A DNA stretch of 35,468 nucleotides from Burkholderiales bacterium. Lineage in GTDB: Bacteria > Pseudomonadota > Gammaproteobacteria > Burkholderiales > Burkholderiaceae_C. The stretch is taken from assembly GCA_025360385.1 (NCBI GenBank), contig JANYCG010000199.1, positions 1 to 35,468 of the forward strand, in the 5' to 3' direction. The position numbers and the translations under genes are program-made. How positions within the stretch are numbered: the first letter of the stretch is position 1; each line of letters starts with the position of its first letter. Shown in pieces: positions 16,953 through 26,510 of the stretch. Below the pieces are notes generated by a model. That model ran no database searches. It was not told the origin of the DNA and worked only from the letters and a program-made list of their open reading frames with translations.

Positions 16953-18257
16953 ATGACTGCTCCACTTGACCTCAACCAAAACCTGTTTGAACGTGCCTGC
17001 GCCGTTATCCCGGGAGGCGTCAATTCGCCCGTGCGGGCCTTTAAGGCTGTTGGGGGCACGCCCCGGTTTGTCGCGAGGGCGCACGGGGCCTATTTGTGGG
17101 ATGCCAACGGCCAGCGCTACACCGACTACATCGGCTCCTGGGGGCCGATGATTCTGGGCCACGGCAACGCGGTGGTTCTTGAAGCAGTGCAAAAAGCCGC
17201 TTTGGACGGTTTTTCTTTTGGTGCGCCGACCGAACGCGAGGTTGAACTGGCCGAAGAAATTCTCAAACTGGTGCCGAGCATGGACATGGTTCGCTTGGTC
17301 AGTTCCGGCACCGAAGCTGGCATGAGCGCCATTCGGCTGGCGCGCGGCGCCACAGGACGCAGCAAGTTCATCAAGTTTGAAGGGTGTTACCACGGCCATG
17401 CGGATGCCTTGCTGGTCAAGGCCGGCTCCGGTTTGGCCACCTTTGGAAACCCCACCAGCGCCGGCGTGCCGCCCCAGGTGGTGGCGGATACGCTGGTATT
17501 GGAATACAACAATGTCGTCCAGCTGGAAGAGGCATTTGCGCTGTACGGCCCGCAGCTTGCCTGCCTCATCATTGAGCCGATTGCCGGCAACATGAACTTT
17601 GTGCGCGCCAGCCTTCCCTTCATGCAACGTTGCCGCGAGTTGTGCAGCCAGCATGGCGCATTGCTGGTGTTCGACGAAGTCATGACGGGTTGCCGCGTTG
17701 CCTTGGGCGGTGCCCAGTCGGTTTACGCGCTCTGCATCCCTGGTTTTGCGCCGGACATCACGGTGCTGGGCAAGGTGATTGGCGGCGGCATGCCGCTGGC
17801 TGCGTTTGGCGGCAAACGCGCCGTGATGGCGCAACTCGCGCCCCTGGGGCCGGTCTACCAGGCCGGCACTCTGTCAGGCAACCCGGTTGCCACGGCCTGC
17901 GGGCTGGCCACTCTGCGCGAGATCCAGAAGCCTGGTTTTTTTGATGACTTGTCGCGCAAGACCCGAGCCCTGGTCAGTGGCCTGCAAGGCGCTGCAAATG
18001 CGGCTGGCGTGCCTTTTTGCGGCGATTCCGAAGGCGGCATGTTCGGGTTTTTTCTGCTGGCGCAATTGCCACAAAATTACAGCCAAGTCATGCAGACGGA
18101 CAGCCGGCGCTTCAACCAGCTGTTTCACGGCTTGCTGGCGCGCCAGGTGTACATCGCCCCTGCTCTTTATGAGGCCGGTTTTGTCAGTGCAGCCCACACT
18201 GACGATGATATTGCGGCGACAGTGGCGGCGGCCAGTGAAGTTTTCAGATTGCTATAA
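16953..18257 (+). CDS. hemL: Glutamate-1-semialdehyde 2,1-aminomutase
   Basis: The 434-residue PLP enzyme converts glutamate-1-semialdehyde to 5-aminolevulinate in the C5 route to heme. It shows the N-terminal [17 protein letters not shown], the PLP-phosphate site [17 protein letters not shown], the cofactor-ring aspartate in [11 protein letters not shown] and the Schiff-base lysine in [18 protein letters not shown]. Length and motifs match the family. It follows the ThiD-like gene by 12 bases. Its stop codon (18255-18257) lies inside an AT-rich palindromic element. Confidence 0.96.
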   Translation: MTAPLDLNQNLFERACAVIPGGVNSPVRAFKAVGGTPRFVARAHGAYLWDANGQRYTDYIGSWGPMILGHGNAVVLEAVQKAALDGFSFGAPTEREVELAEEILKLVPSMDMVRLVSSGTEAGMSAIRLARGATGRSKFIKFEGCYHGHADALLVKAGSGLATFGNPTSAGVPPQVVADTLVLEYNNVVQLEEAFALYGPQLACLIIEPIAGNMNFVRASLPFMQRCRELCSQHGALLVFDEVMTGCRVALGGAQSVYALCIPGFAPDITVLGKVIGGGMPLAAFGGKRAVMAQLAPLGPVYQAGTLSGNPVATACGLATLREIQKPGFFDDLSRKTRALVSGLQGAANAAGVPFCGDSEGGMFGFFLLAQLPQNYSQVMQTDSRRFNQLFHGLLARQVYIAPALYEAGFVSAAHTDDDIAATVAAASEVFRLL

Positions 18258-18277
18258 AATAGATATCTAGCTATTGA
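18250..18277. repeat. AT-rich palindromic element at the hemL 3' end
   Basis: TGCTATAA overlaps the hemL stop codon and runs into AATAG-ATATCTAG-CTATT, which contains the perfect palindrome TAGATATCTA. The core TAGCTATT recurs at 28489-28496. No U-rich tract follows, so terminator function is not clear. Confidence 0.5.
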
Positions 18278-18463
18278 GACCCCATTGGAACTTGCGGCCT
18301 ATTTTTCAGATAAACACTAAAAAGGCCCCGAATTCAACGGGCTGGCAGGTGGAGCGCGGCTTGCATGAGCTTGAATTTGTAACCCCAGCTTTACCATTGC
18401 TTTATTGAATTTGCCAACCAAACCCCCTAAACTGACGGCGTGAACGAACACCAGGAGTTATCA

Positions 18464-19201
18464 ATGACCTACCGCAGACTTCCCAACAACGTCAAAATCT
18501 CGCTTGCCCTAGCTGTCCTGGCCAGTGGTGGCACTGCCGCACTGGCCCAAGAGCAAGGGCGCGTGATTTCTTCCACGCCCCTGATTGCCCAAGTAGGCGT
18601 GCCGCGCCAGGTCTGTTCGCAATCACAGGTGCAGGTGCAGGCCCCCAAATCGGGCGCTGGTGCCTTGATGGGCGCGATTGCCGGCGGAGCCATTGGCAGC
18701 AATCTGGGAGGTGGTGACGGGCGCTTGATCGCCTCGGCCATCGGTCTGATGGGCGGTGCCATTTTGGGCGACCGCCTTGAGGGTGCCAGTCCGGCCCAAA
18801 CCCAGACGGTGCAAAACTGCACAAACCAGACTTTTTACGAAAACCGCACCACCGGTTATAACGTGGTGTATGAATTCAATGGCAAGCAGTACACGGTGCA
18901 AATGCCGCAAGATCCGGGACCTTTTGTCATCCTGCAAGTGACCCCGGTCGGCGTACCTGCGGCGCCAATCGCGCAGCCGACGCCGGCCATGCAGGTGTTA
19001 CCTGACGGCTCGCAACCGATGCTGATTCAGGGCGGCCAGCCGCAAGCTGTCGTGACACAAATCATGGTGCCGCCGGTGATCGTTGCCGCAGCCCCGACCG
19101 TGGTTTATGCGTATCCGGGTTATTACGCCCGGCCCTACTACCCGCCCGTCGGTTTGAACTTCAACCTCGGTTGGGGTGGGCAGCGTCGCCATTGGCGTTG
19201 A
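18464..19201 (+). CDS. Exported glycine-zipper protein
   Basis: The 245-residue envelope protein of unknown function has a signal peptide at residues 1 to about 28, ending GTAALAQ. A glycine-zipper segment follows ([18 protein letters not shown], then [15 protein letters not shown]), of the type found in outer-membrane-associated 17-kDa antigen-like proteins. The middle has Cys-containing sequence. The tail is rich in Pro, Tyr and Gly ([14 protein letters not shown]) and ends QRRHWR. The ATG at 18464 follows CAGGAG at 18452-18457 with ideal spacing; the upstream GTG at 18440 is rejected. It stands alone, convergent with purH. Confidence 0.85.
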   Translation: MTYRRLPNNVKISLALAVLASGGTAALAQEQGRVISSTPLIAQVGVPRQVCSQSQVQVQAPKSGAGALMGAIAGGAIGSNLGGGDGRLIASAIGLMGGAILGDRLEGASPAQTQTVQNCTNQTFYENRTTGYNVVYEFNGKQYTVQMPQDPGPFVILQVTPVGVPAAPIAQPTPAMQVLPDGSQPMLIQGGQPQAVVTQIMVPPVIVAAAPTVVYAYPGYYARPYYPPVGLNFNLGWGGQRRHWR

Positions 19202-19217
19202 GGGCCCTCCCGCCCTC
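19200..19217. terminator. GC hairpin between convergent genes
   Basis: GAGGGC (19200-19205) and GCCCTC (19212-19217) pair with a 6-base loop, overlapping the stop of the glycine-zipper gene and lying before the purH stop. No T tract follows on either strand, so it is a weak terminator candidate. Confidence 0.3.
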
Positions 19218-19240
19218 GGTTGCAACGTCGAGCCGTTTAA

Positions 19241-20824
19241 TCAGTGCCTGAAATGCCGCACGCCGCTGAACACCATGGCCACACCACGTTCATCGGCGGC
19301 GCTGATGACTTCCGCGTCACGCAGCGAGCCTCCCGGTTGAATGACGCAGCTGGCCCCCGCATCAATCACCATATCCAGCCCGTCACGGAACGGGAAAAAC
19401 GCATCGCTGGCGGCGGCTGACCCATTCAGCGACAAGCCCGCATGCCCAGCTTTGATGCTGGCGATCTGGCCCGAATCAATTCGGTTCATCTGGCCAGCGC
19501 CCACACCCAGCGTCATGCCGTCTTTGCAAAACACGATGGCGTTGCTTTTAACGTATTTGGCAACCTTCCAGGCGAACAACAAATCCTGCAATTGTTCAGG
19601 TGTTGGCTGGCGTTGGGTGACCACTTTCAGGTCAGCCAGTGACAGCTCGTGGTTGTCGGCGGTTTGCATCAAGATGCCCGAGCCGACGCGTTTGACGTCG
19701 ACCGCGTTCTGGCCCCGGTCCCAGGCGCTGGCACCACCTGTGGGCAAGGCAATCTTGAGAATGCGCACATTGGGTTTTGCCTTGAACACCGCAAGCGCGT
19801 CGTCGCTGAAATCAGGGGCCATCAGTACTTCGACAAACTGTCGGGCGACCGCCTTGGCCGCCTCGCTGCCAACGCGGGTGTTAAAAGCGATGATGCCGCC
19901 AAACGCCGAGGTCGGGTCGGTCTTGAGCGCTTTGGCATAGGCCTCCAACGGATCGGCACCGACCGCCACGCCGCAGGGGTTGGCGTGTTTCACGATCACG
20001 CAGGCGGGTTCTTTGAACGACTTCACGCATTCCCACGCGGCATCGGCGTCGGCAATGTTGTTGTAGCTGAGTTCTTTGCCCTGCAATTGCACAGCCGTCA
20101 CCAATGAGCCGGGCGCTGGGTGCAAGTCGCGGTAAAACGCGGCCTGCTGGTGCGGGTTTTCGCCGTACCGCAAGTCTTGCAGCTTGACGAAACGGCCGTT
20201 AGACTGCGCCGGAAACATCATGTGGCTGGCGAGGCCATCGTCAGCCATTTGGATGCCCGACAGGTAGTCCGAGATCGCCCCGTCATACTGGCTGATGCGG
20301 TTGAAGGCGGCGACTGACAGTGAGAATTTTGTTTTTTGGCTGACCTGGCCCGTGGCCGTCAATTCTCCCAAAACTGTAGCGTACTGTGAAGATTCTGTAA
20401 GGACTGCCACGTCTTTCCAGTTCTTGGCTGCGCTTCGGACCATGGCCGGGCCGCCAATGTCGATGTTCTCGATGGCGTCTTCTAAAGTGCAGCCGGCTTT
20501 GGCCACGGTGGCCTCAAAGGGGTAGAGGTTGACGACCAGCAGGTCAATCGCCTCAATGCCATGGGCGCTGATGGCGGCCATGTGTTCGGGCAGGTCGCGC
20601 CGCGCCAGCAAGCCGCCGTGTACTTTGGGATGCAGGGTTTTGACGCGGCCATCGAGCATTTCAGGAAAGCCGGTGTGGTCGGCCACTTCAGTCACCGGCA
20701 GGCCGCCTTCAGCCAGCAGTTTGGCCGTGCCGCCGGTCGAGAGCAGCTTGATGTTGAGGGCGTGCAGGCCTTTGGCCAGTTCGAGGATTCCGGTTTTGTC
20801 AGAGACGGAGAGCAATGCGTACAT
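19241..20824 (-). CDS. purH: Bifunctional AICAR formyltransferase / IMP cyclohydrolase
   Basis: The 527-residue enzyme carries out the last two steps of IMP synthesis. The N-terminal IMP cyclohydrolase (MGS-fold) domain spans about residues 1-190 ([39 protein letters not shown]). The C-terminal AICAR transformylase has [13 protein letters not shown] and the catalytic lysine-histidine motif VKHANPCG near residue 275, and the chain ends FSGVRHFRH. It starts 6 bases after the fis stop and is probably co-transcribed with dusB-fis. Confidence 0.97.
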   Translation of the reverse strand: MYALLSVSDKTGILELAKGLHALNIKLLSTGGTAKLLAEGGLPVTEVADHTGFPEMLDGRVKTLHPKVHGGLLARRDLPEHMAAISAHGIEAIDLLVVNLYPFEATVAKAGCTLEDAIENIDIGGPAMVRSAAKNWKDVAVLTESSQYATVLGELTATGQVSQKTKFSLSVAAFNRISQYDGAISDYLSGIQMADDGLASHMMFPAQSNGRFVKLQDLRYGENPHQQAAFYRDLHPAPGSLVTAVQLQGKELSYNNIADADAAWECVKSFKEPACVIVKHANPCGVAVGADPLEAYAKALKTDPTSAFGGIIAFNTRVGSEAAKAVARQFVEVLMAPDFSDDALAVFKAKPNVRILKIALPTGGASAWDRGQNAVDVKRVGSGILMQTADNHELSLADLKVVTQRQPTPEQLQDLLFAWKVAKYVKSNAIVFCKDGMTLGVGAGQMNRIDSGQIASIKAGHAGLSLNGSAAASDAFFPFRDGLDMVIDAGASCVIQPGGSLRDAEVISAADERGVAMVFSGVRHFRH

Positions 20825-20830
20825 GGGGAT

Positions 20831-21067
20831 TTATTTGAGAAGCTTGTGTTCGGCGAGTTTTTTCCGCAGGGTATTGCGGTTGAGGCCAAGCCATTCGGCG
20901 CATCTGGACTGATTGCCGCGCGCATGTTGCATCACCACTTCGAGCAGGGGTTTTTCAACAATGCCGACCATCATCTCGTACAGGTTGTCCGGCGCCGTGC
21001 CGCGCAGGTCCTTGAAGTAAAACTCCAGGCTGCTGCGCACGCTGTCTTCAATCTGCTTTTTGCTCAT
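20831..21067 (-). CDS. fis: DNA-binding protein Fis
   Basis: The 78-residue Fis family nucleoid protein is shorter than the 98-residue E. coli form and lacks most of the N-terminal beta-hairpin arms, as is usual in betaproteobacteria. The core helices are seen in LYEMMVGIVEKPLLEVVMQ, and the C-terminal helix-turn-helix is GNQSRCAEWLGLNRNTLRKK. It is encoded downstream of dusB, with which it overlaps by 4 bases (ATGA), the classical dusB-fis arrangement. The shortened arm predicts DNA bending rather than site-specific recombination enhancer activity (inference). Confidence 0.95.
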   Translation of the reverse strand: MSKKQIEDSVRSSLEFYFKDLRGTAPDNLYEMMVGIVEKPLLEVVMQHARGNQSRCAEWLGLNRNTLRKKLAEHKLLK

Positions 21068-22182
21068 GCCAGGCTCGCTGGGGTCATTGCGGGGCGCACT
21101 GGCGTTGCGCTTGGCCTGTCGCAGGCATTCAAATGGGTCATGTCACTTTGCTCCTCGTTGTTGTCTCTGTCAGTTGCATCGGCCGCGCCGGGGATGCGGT
21201 CCCTGCTGCGACCCAACACATCAAAAAAATCAGCCACCGCATTGATTTGCGCGTCAGGCGTTTCGATTTGGTTCATGCGCTCCCGGAATGCCTCGCCGCC
21301 GGGCAGGACGCGCACATACCAGCCAATGTGTTTGCGGGCGCTGCGCACGCCAATGAACTCTCCGTACAAGTCGTAGTGGTCGTGCAGGTGCTCGAGCAGC
21401 AGGCGCTTGACGTCAGCCACCAAGGGCGGCGCAAGCTGCGTGCCAGTCGCCAGAAAATGCGCGATCTCCCAGAATATCCAGGGCCGACCTTGGGCGGCAC
21501 GGCCCACCATCACTGCGTCGGCCCCCGTTTTGGCCAGCACCGCACGCGCTTTTTCGGGCGAGCTGATGTCGCCATTCGCGACCACCGGAATGTGCAGTGC
21601 GGCTTTGATGGCCGCGATGGTGTCGTATTCGGCCTGGCCTTTATAGCCCTGCTCGCGAGTGCGGCCGTGCACGGTGACCATCTGCACGCCCGCGTTTTGC
21701 GCCGCCAGCGCAATACGGGGCGCGTTCTTGTTGTGCTGGTGCCAGCCGGTGCGCATTTTCAGAGTCACGGGCACGCCGCGCGGCTCACAGGCCTTTACCA
21801 CCGCGTCGATGATGTCCAGCGCCAGCGGCTCGTTTTGCATCAAGGCCGACCCAGCCCATTTGTTGCAGACCTTTTTGGCCGGGCAACCCATGTTGATGTC
21901 GATGATCTGGGCGCCCCGGTCTATGTTGTAGGCCGCGGCCTCGGCCATCATCGCCGCGTCAGTGCCGGCGATTTGCACCGCAATCGGGCCAGGTTCGCCA
22001 TCGTGATTGGCCCGGCGCGAGGTCTTGAGCGTGTTCCACAGGTCTTTGCGCGACGTCACCATTTCACTCACGGCATATCCCGCGCCCAGTTTTTTGCACA
22101 ACATGCGAAAGGGTCGGTCGGTGACTCCTGCCATGGGCGCCACAAACAGGGTGTTTGCGAGTGTGAAAGGGCCGATGTTCAT
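21064..22182 (-). CDS. dusB: tRNA-dihydrouridine synthase B
   Basis: The 372-residue FMN enzyme reduces uridines in the tRNA D-loop. It opens with the FMN-binding LFVAPMAGVTDRPFRMLC. Further along are the family block DINMGCPAKKVCNKWAGSAL containing the catalytic cysteine, VTLKMRTGW, VTVHGRTREQGY, VVANGDI and ADAVMVGRAAQGRPW. The C-terminal 35-40 residues are a low-complexity extension beyond the usual end and overlap the fis start by 4 bases. The start at 22182 has no strong ribosome site. Confidence 0.95.
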   Translation of the reverse strand: MNIGPFTLANTLFVAPMAGVTDRPFRMLCKKLGAGYAVSEMVTSRKDLWNTLKTSRRANHDGEPGPIAVQIAGTDAAMMAEAAAYNIDRGAQIIDINMGCPAKKVCNKWAGSALMQNEPLALDIIDAVVKACEPRGVPVTLKMRTGWHQHNKNAPRIALAAQNAGVQMVTVHGRTREQGYKGQAEYDTIAAIKAALHIPVVANGDISSPEKARAVLAKTGADAVMVGRAAQGRPWIFWEIAHFLATGTQLAPPLVADVKRLLLEHLHDHYDLYGEFIGVRSARKHIGWYVRVLPGGEAFRERMNQIETPDAQINAVADFFDVLGRSRDRIPGAADATDRDNNEEQSDMTHLNACDRPSATPVRPAMTPASLA

Positions 22183-22426
22183 GCGGTGAAGAAGCTCAAA
22201 AATAGCAAATCAAGAAATAAGGTGGCGCGGATCCAGCAAAGCGGGAGCAAATCACAAACAAAGCATGAAACGGCAAGATTGGGCTGGTTTTGAGCCGGTG
22301 AAAAAGAGGTAACGACTAAGCTGGAAAACTTGACGTTACAACAAGCAGGCACACCCGGCAAGGGGCATTTTACCTGCCCATTATTTCAGCAAATGTGAAA
22401 AATTTGTCAGTGACTTGTAAGCTAAT

Positions 22427-23518
22427 TCACGAACTGAACAAAAAGTTCATCACATCGCCATCCTTGACGACGTATTCCTTGCCTTCGGCCCGCATCTTGC
22501 CCGCGTCTTTGGCGCCTTGTTCACCCTTGAAGTTGATGAAGTCGTCAAACGCAATGGTCTGGGCGCGGATGTAACCTTTTTCGAAATCGGTGTGGATCAC
22601 CCCCGCCGCCTGCGGGCCGGTGTCCCCGACGTGAACGGTCCAGGCGCGCACCTCTTTGACACCCGCTGTGAAGTAGGTTTGCAACCCCAGCAGTTTGTAG
22701 GCCGAGCGGATCAGGCGGTTCAACCCTGGCTCGGTTTGACCTAGCTCCTCCAAAAACATCTGGCGGTCTTCGTCGCCCATTTCGGCCATCTCGGCCTCCA
22801 TCTTGGCGCTGATCGCCACCACTGGCGCGTTCTGCAGGGCCGCGTAGGTTTTCAGGCGATCCAGAAACGGGTTGTTCTCGAAACCATCTTCCGCCACGTT
22901 GGCCACAAACATGGCGGGTTTGGCGGTGATCAAAAAGAACTGCTTCAACAGCGGCTGCTCTTCTTTGCTCCAGTCGAGGGTGCGCACCGGCTTGACCTCG
23001 TTCAAGGCCGCCTGACATTTCTCCAGAATGGCCACCAGTTTGATGGATTCCTTGTCCCCCGAGCGAGCCGTTTTGGTCACCCGGTGCAGGGCTTTCTCAA
23101 CGGCCGACAGGTCGGCCAGGCACAACTCGGTCTGGATCACTTCAATGTCGGAAATCGGGTCTACTTTGCCCGCGACGTGGATCACGTTGTCGTCTTCAAA
23201 ACAGCGCACCACGTTGATGGTGGCATCGGTCTCGCGGATATGGGCCAAAAATTTGTTGCCCAGGCCCTCGCCGGTGCTGGCGCCCGCCACCAGACCGGCG
23301 ATGTCGACAAACTCGACGATGGCGGGCACCACACGCTCGGGTTTGACGATGAGGGCGAGCTGGTCCAAACGAGGGTCGGGCAGCTCCACGATGCCGACAT
23401 TGGGCTCGATTGTGCAAAACGGGTAGTTTTCAGCGGCAATGCCGGCCTTGGTCAAGGCGTTGAACAGGGTGGATTTCCCTACATTTGGCAAACCGACGAT
23501 GCCACACTTTAAACTCAT
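22427..23518 (-). CDS. ychF: Ribosome-binding ATPase/GTPase YchF (OLA1 family)
   Basis: The 363-residue Obg-related P-loop protein binds ribosomes and hydrolyses ATP in preference to GTP. The P-loop is GLPNVGKST at residues 9-17. The G2/G3 region holds [20 protein letters not shown], and the base-recognition motif is the family-typical NVAE (in FVANVAED) instead of NKxD, which explains the altered nucleotide specificity. A TGS-like C-terminal domain ends [13 protein letters not shown]. The ATG at 23518 follows a GGGGG-containing ribosome site; a GTG at 23530 is rejected. No operon partner is close. Confidence 0.96.
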   Translation of the reverse strand: MSLKCGIVGLPNVGKSTLFNALTKAGIAAENYPFCTIEPNVGIVELPDPRLDQLALIVKPERVVPAIVEFVDIAGLVAGASTGEGLGNKFLAHIRETDATINVVRCFEDDNVIHVAGKVDPISDIEVIQTELCLADLSAVEKALHRVTKTARSGDKESIKLVAILEKCQAALNEVKPVRTLDWSKEEQPLLKQFFLITAKPAMFVANVAEDGFENNPFLDRLKTYAALQNAPVVAISAKMEAEMAEMGDEDRQMFLEELGQTEPGLNRLIRSAYKLLGLQTYFTAGVKEVRAWTVHVGDTGPQAAGVIHTDFEKGYIRAQTIAFDDFINFKGEQGAKDAGKMRAEGKEYVVKDGDVMNFLFSS

Positions 23519-23576
23519 GCCAACCCCCAATCAAGAACCAAAAAACCGCCAAAACAAGGGGGTGAAGTGTAAGGCA

Positions 23577-24461
23577 TCAAAAATCGTAGTCTCCGCTGAC
23601 GGCCTGGCCCACGCGCAGGGTGGCACCGATGCCCTTGCTGATGATCGCGTTCATGCCAAAAGTGACGGCACCGTTCATGCTGGCATTGGCGCGGTAGGCT
23701 TGCAGGATGTCGTTCACCTCGGGGCTGGGAATGCCTGTGGCTGGATCCACATTCGGGATGTTGCAGCGGGTGCAGGGTTTGCAGGGGACCAGTTCAACGA
23801 CTTCAGCGGCAGTCTTGACGCTAAACGATGCCACACGGTCTTCATCATGTGGGTCAATGCCGGCCAATACGATGTTGGGCCGAAAGCGCTGCACACCGAC
23901 GGCGCGATGGCCTTGGGCCTGCAGTTTTTCATTGAGTAAATCCATTGATGCGGCGCTGGTCACCAAGATCGGAAATCCATCGGCAAACTGAAACGGCGCC
24001 TCCATGCCGCCGGTCCAGTTTGTGCTGGCCAAGCGGTTGTGTTCGGGGTCAAAACGCACCAGCCGGTATTTGGCGGCTCCTGCACGTGGCAGCCCCACAT
24101 CGGTCAAGGACAAAAAATCGGTGAACCACTGTGCGGCGACGTCGCCCATGTCAAACGCGGGCACGGTGTCGTCCCACACTTTCACCGTCGTGGGGCCTTC
24201 AGCGCCATCGATGTTGACATGCAGCGCCAACATGCCGGGTGCCCGCAAAACCAGCTCGCTGCCTTTGAATTTGGGTTGAACGAGCGCCATGTTTGGCAGC
24301 TCGCGTTGTGATACAAAAATGCCGTCTTTGTCGACCACCATCCAGGCGCGATCCAAATCGAAGCCGGTGTCGTACAGCAGCACCTCGGTCACTTCGATGC
24401 CGGCGCAGGATTTGATGGGGTAAATGAACAGTTGGGCAATGGTGGCTTGAATATCGGACAT
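23577..24461 (-). CDS. MOSC-domain protein, mARC/YcbX-like molybdenum N-reductase
   Basis: The 294-residue protein has an N-terminal MOSC beta-barrel domain (AQLFIYPIKSCAGIEVTE, FDLDRAWMVVD) and a C-terminal MOSC domain. Near residue 230 it carries PCKPCTRCNIPNVDPATG, which matches the Mo-cofactor-ligating cysteine region of mARC and YcbX proteins. These reduce N-hydroxylated substrates using electrons from partner flavoproteins or ferredoxins. Unlike E. coli YcbX it ends after MOSC, without the C-terminal 2Fe-2S domain, so it would need a separate electron donor (inference). It is divergent from the FAD hydroxylase gene, with 74 bases between starts. Confidence 0.85.
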   Translation of the reverse strand: MSDIQATIAQLFIYPIKSCAGIEVTEVLLYDTGFDLDRAWMVVDKDGIFVSQRELPNMALVQPKFKGSELVLRAPGMLALHVNIDGAEGPTTVKVWDDTVPAFDMGDVAAQWFTDFLSLTDVGLPRAGAAKYRLVRFDPEHNRLASTNWTGGMEAPFQFADGFPILVTSAASMDLLNEKLQAQGHRAVGVQRFRPNIVLAGIDPHDEDRVASFSVKTAAEVVELVPCKPCTRCNIPNVDPATGIPSPEVNDILQAYRANASMNGAVTFGMNAIISKGIGATLRVGQAVSGDYDF

Positions 24462-24469
24462 GGGCGTGA

Positions 24470-24535
24470 GGTTTGAATGAGTGGCAGCGCCCCGATTTTG
24501 CCCCGCCTTTTACAATGGACTGAATTATTCAAACC
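24470..24535. promoter_or_regulatory. Divergent promoter region with 9-bp inverted repeat next to both starts
   Basis: GGTTTGAAT (24470-24478) and ATTCAAACC (24527-24535) form a perfect inverted repeat with a 48-base spacer, so the same 9-mer precedes the start codons of both divergent genes. A TACAAT -10-like box for the plus-strand gene is at 24511-24516. Confidence 0.45.
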
Positions 24536-25741
24536 ATGGCAAAAGCTTTTGACATCTGCATTCGGGGCGGCGGCATCGTTGGGCGCACGCTGGCCTTGCT
24601 GCTGGCACAGGCGCATTTGCGGGTGGCGCTGGTGGCGCATCCGCCTGCTTTGGTGCCTGACGATGCACAGCCACCAGGCCCGCGGCCCGACGGCGCGGCC
24701 ACGGACGTGCGCGCGTTTGCGTTGAACCACAAGTCCAGGCAATTGCTGCAATCCCTGCGTTGCTGGCCGGATTTGGCCCATGCGACACCGGTTTTGAAAA
24801 TGCAGGTGCAGGGCGACGACGGCGGCGAAGTGCTGTTTGATGCTGTCGATCAGGGCGCACCCAACGGTGTCGACGCGCTGGCCTGGATTGTGGACGTGCC
24901 GGCCCTGCTGGCGCGCCTGCAAGAGGCGACAAAATTTGCGGCGTCAATTGAGTCCGTGGAGCAAGCCGTGCCCGCTACCTTGACCGTGGTGTGTGAGGGC
25001 CGTGCCAGCAGCACCCGGGCCGAGTTTGGGGTAGATTTTGACGTCGCCTCCTACGCGCAAAGCGCCATCGCCGCGCGTTTGAGTTGCGGTAAGCCGCACG
25101 GCAACATCGCCCGCCAATGGTTTGCGCAGGGCGAAATCTTGGGTGTTTTGCCACTGCACGGGAACTCTGTGGCGATTGTCTGGTCAGTAGATGAAGCGCG
25201 TGCCCAGCATTTGTTGCATTTGCCTGATGCTGAGTTTTGTGAATTTTTAGGGCAATCGAGCCACGGTGTTTATGGCGAAATCGGTTTGGCCAGAGAACGG
25301 ATGTTGTGGCCCTTGCAGCAGGCCAGCGCATCGCGCTGGACTGGCAGGAATGACATGAATGAAGCGGGTATTTTGGCAAGTGCAATCAAGGCCAGTCCCG
25401 GCTCGGCCTGGGTGCTGGCCGGTGATGCCGCCCACACCGTGCACCCCTTGAGCGGGCAGGGCTTGAACCTGGGCCTGGCCGATGTGGCAGAACTTGCCAG
25501 CCTGATCGCCAAACGGGACTACTGGCGTAGCGTGGCCGACGAGAAACTGCTGCGCCAGTATGAGCGCTCACGCAAGACTGACGCGCAGGCGCTGGCGTGG
25601 GCCACCGATGGTTTGCAGCAGCTGTTTGCCAAACCTGGTTTGCCCTGGCAGCGGCTGCGCAACGTGGGCATGAGTGGATTCAGCCAGGCCAGGGGTTTGA
25701 AAAATTGGGTCGCCCGGCAGGCGATGGGAACAAGCGCGTGA
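24536..25741 (+). CDS. FAD-dependent ubiquinone-biosynthesis-type hydroxylase (UbiH/UbiF/UbiI family)
   Basis: The 401-residue group A flavin monooxygenase has the N-terminal dinucleotide-binding glycine motif in ICIRGGGIVGRTLALLLAQ. Near residue 295 it has the FAD-ribityl motif GDAAHTVHPLSGQGLNLGLAD, the strong family signature of ubiquinone ring hydroxylases. Which ring carbon it would hydroxylate cannot be told from sequence alone. The middle substrate domain is divergent. The ATG at 24536 is preceded by ATTCAAACC without a ribosome site, so the leader is short or absent. It is followed 31 bases later by dsbC. Confidence 0.85.
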   Translation: MAKAFDICIRGGGIVGRTLALLLAQAHLRVALVAHPPALVPDDAQPPGPRPDGAATDVRAFALNHKSRQLLQSLRCWPDLAHATPVLKMQVQGDDGGEVLFDAVDQGAPNGVDALAWIVDVPALLARLQEATKFAASIESVEQAVPATLTVVCEGRASSTRAEFGVDFDVASYAQSAIAARLSCGKPHGNIARQWFAQGEILGVLPLHGNSVAIVWSVDEARAQHLLHLPDAEFCEFLGQSSHGVYGEIGLARERMLWPLQQASASRWTGRNDMNEAGILASAIKASPGSAWVLAGDAAHTVHPLSGQGLNLGLADVAELASLIAKRDYWRSVADEKLLRQYERSRKTDAQALAWATDGLQQLFAKPGLPWQRLRNVGMSGFSQARGLKNWVARQAMGTSA

Positions 25742-25772
25742 TTAACAACAGATGGATTTTGAAGGAATGAAC

Positions 25773-26495
25773 ATGGCATCGAAATTACGACAATGGACTG
25801 CAGGCCTCGCAGTGGCCGCAATGGGTGTGGCCGCTATGGCAGACGATGCGATGATCCGCAAAAACCTGGCCGAGCGGATTCCGCAACTGCAAAAAATTGA
25901 CGAGATCAACAAGGCGGCCATGCCCGGCCTGTTTGAAATCCGCGTCAACGGCACCGAGATTTTTTACACCGACGCGGAAGGCAACTTCCTGCTCCAGGGC
26001 AATTTGATCGACACCAAACAGCGCCGCAACCTGACCGAAGAGCGGCTTGAAAAACTCACCGCCGTCGCCTTTGACACCCTACCCGCGAAGGATGCCTTCA
26101 CCATTGTGCGCGGCAACGGCAAGCGCAAAATCGCATTGTTTGAAGACCCGAATTGCGGCTATTGCAAGCGGTTTGAAAAAGACCTGCAAAAGGTGGACAA
26201 CGTCACCATCAGCCTGTTTTTGTACCCTATCCTGAGTTCGGACTCCACCGAAAAATCCAAGAACATCTGGTGCGCCAAAGACAAGGCCAAAGCTTGGCAA
26301 GACTGGATGGTGCGGGACCAGTCGATTGCGGCTGCGCCGGGCTGCGACGCGTCGGCTCTCACGCGCAACCTGGAACTTGGCAAAAAATACAAAATCACCG
26401 GCACCCCGACCATTGTCTTTGCCGATGGCTCACGCGTGCCCGGCGCCATTGGGGCGGCGCAGCTTGAAAAGTATTTGACGGACATCAAGAACTGA
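25773..26495 (+). CDS. dsbC: Thiol:disulfide interchange protein DsbC-like isomerase
   Basis: The 240-residue periplasmic protein has a signal peptide at residues 1 to about 23 (LAVAAMGVAAMADD), an N-terminal dimerisation domain (RKNLAERIPQLQKIDEI, FEIRVNGTEIFYTD) and a thioredoxin-fold domain. The active site is C128-G-Y-C131 in FEDPNCGYCKRF. The cis-proline loop is GTPTIVFADG, and a second cysteine pair (NIWC and PGC) probably forms a structural disulfide. The family isomerises wrong disulfides in exported proteins. The ATG at 25773 follows GAAGGA at 25761-25766; ATGs at 25752 and 25767 are less well placed. It is followed 15 bases later by the M61 peptidase gene. Confidence 0.92.
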   Translation: MASKLRQWTAGLAVAAMGVAAMADDAMIRKNLAERIPQLQKIDEINKAAMPGLFEIRVNGTEIFYTDAEGNFLLQGNLIDTKQRRNLTEERLEKLTAVAFDTLPAKDAFTIVRGNGKRKIALFEDPNCGYCKRFEKDLQKVDNVTISLFLYPILSSDSTEKSKNIWCAKDKAKAWQDWMVRDQSIAAAPGCDASALTRNLELGKKYKITGTPTIVFADGSRVPGAIGAAQLEKYLTDIKN

Positions 26496-26510
26496 AGCAG
26501 ACCTGAACTG

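Noticed and set aside
16128-17834. 568-codon open frame on the minus strand opposite the ThiD-like gene and hemL
   Set aside because: It is antisense to two well-recognised genes, has no domain motifs and a composition expected from the complement of GC-rich codons.
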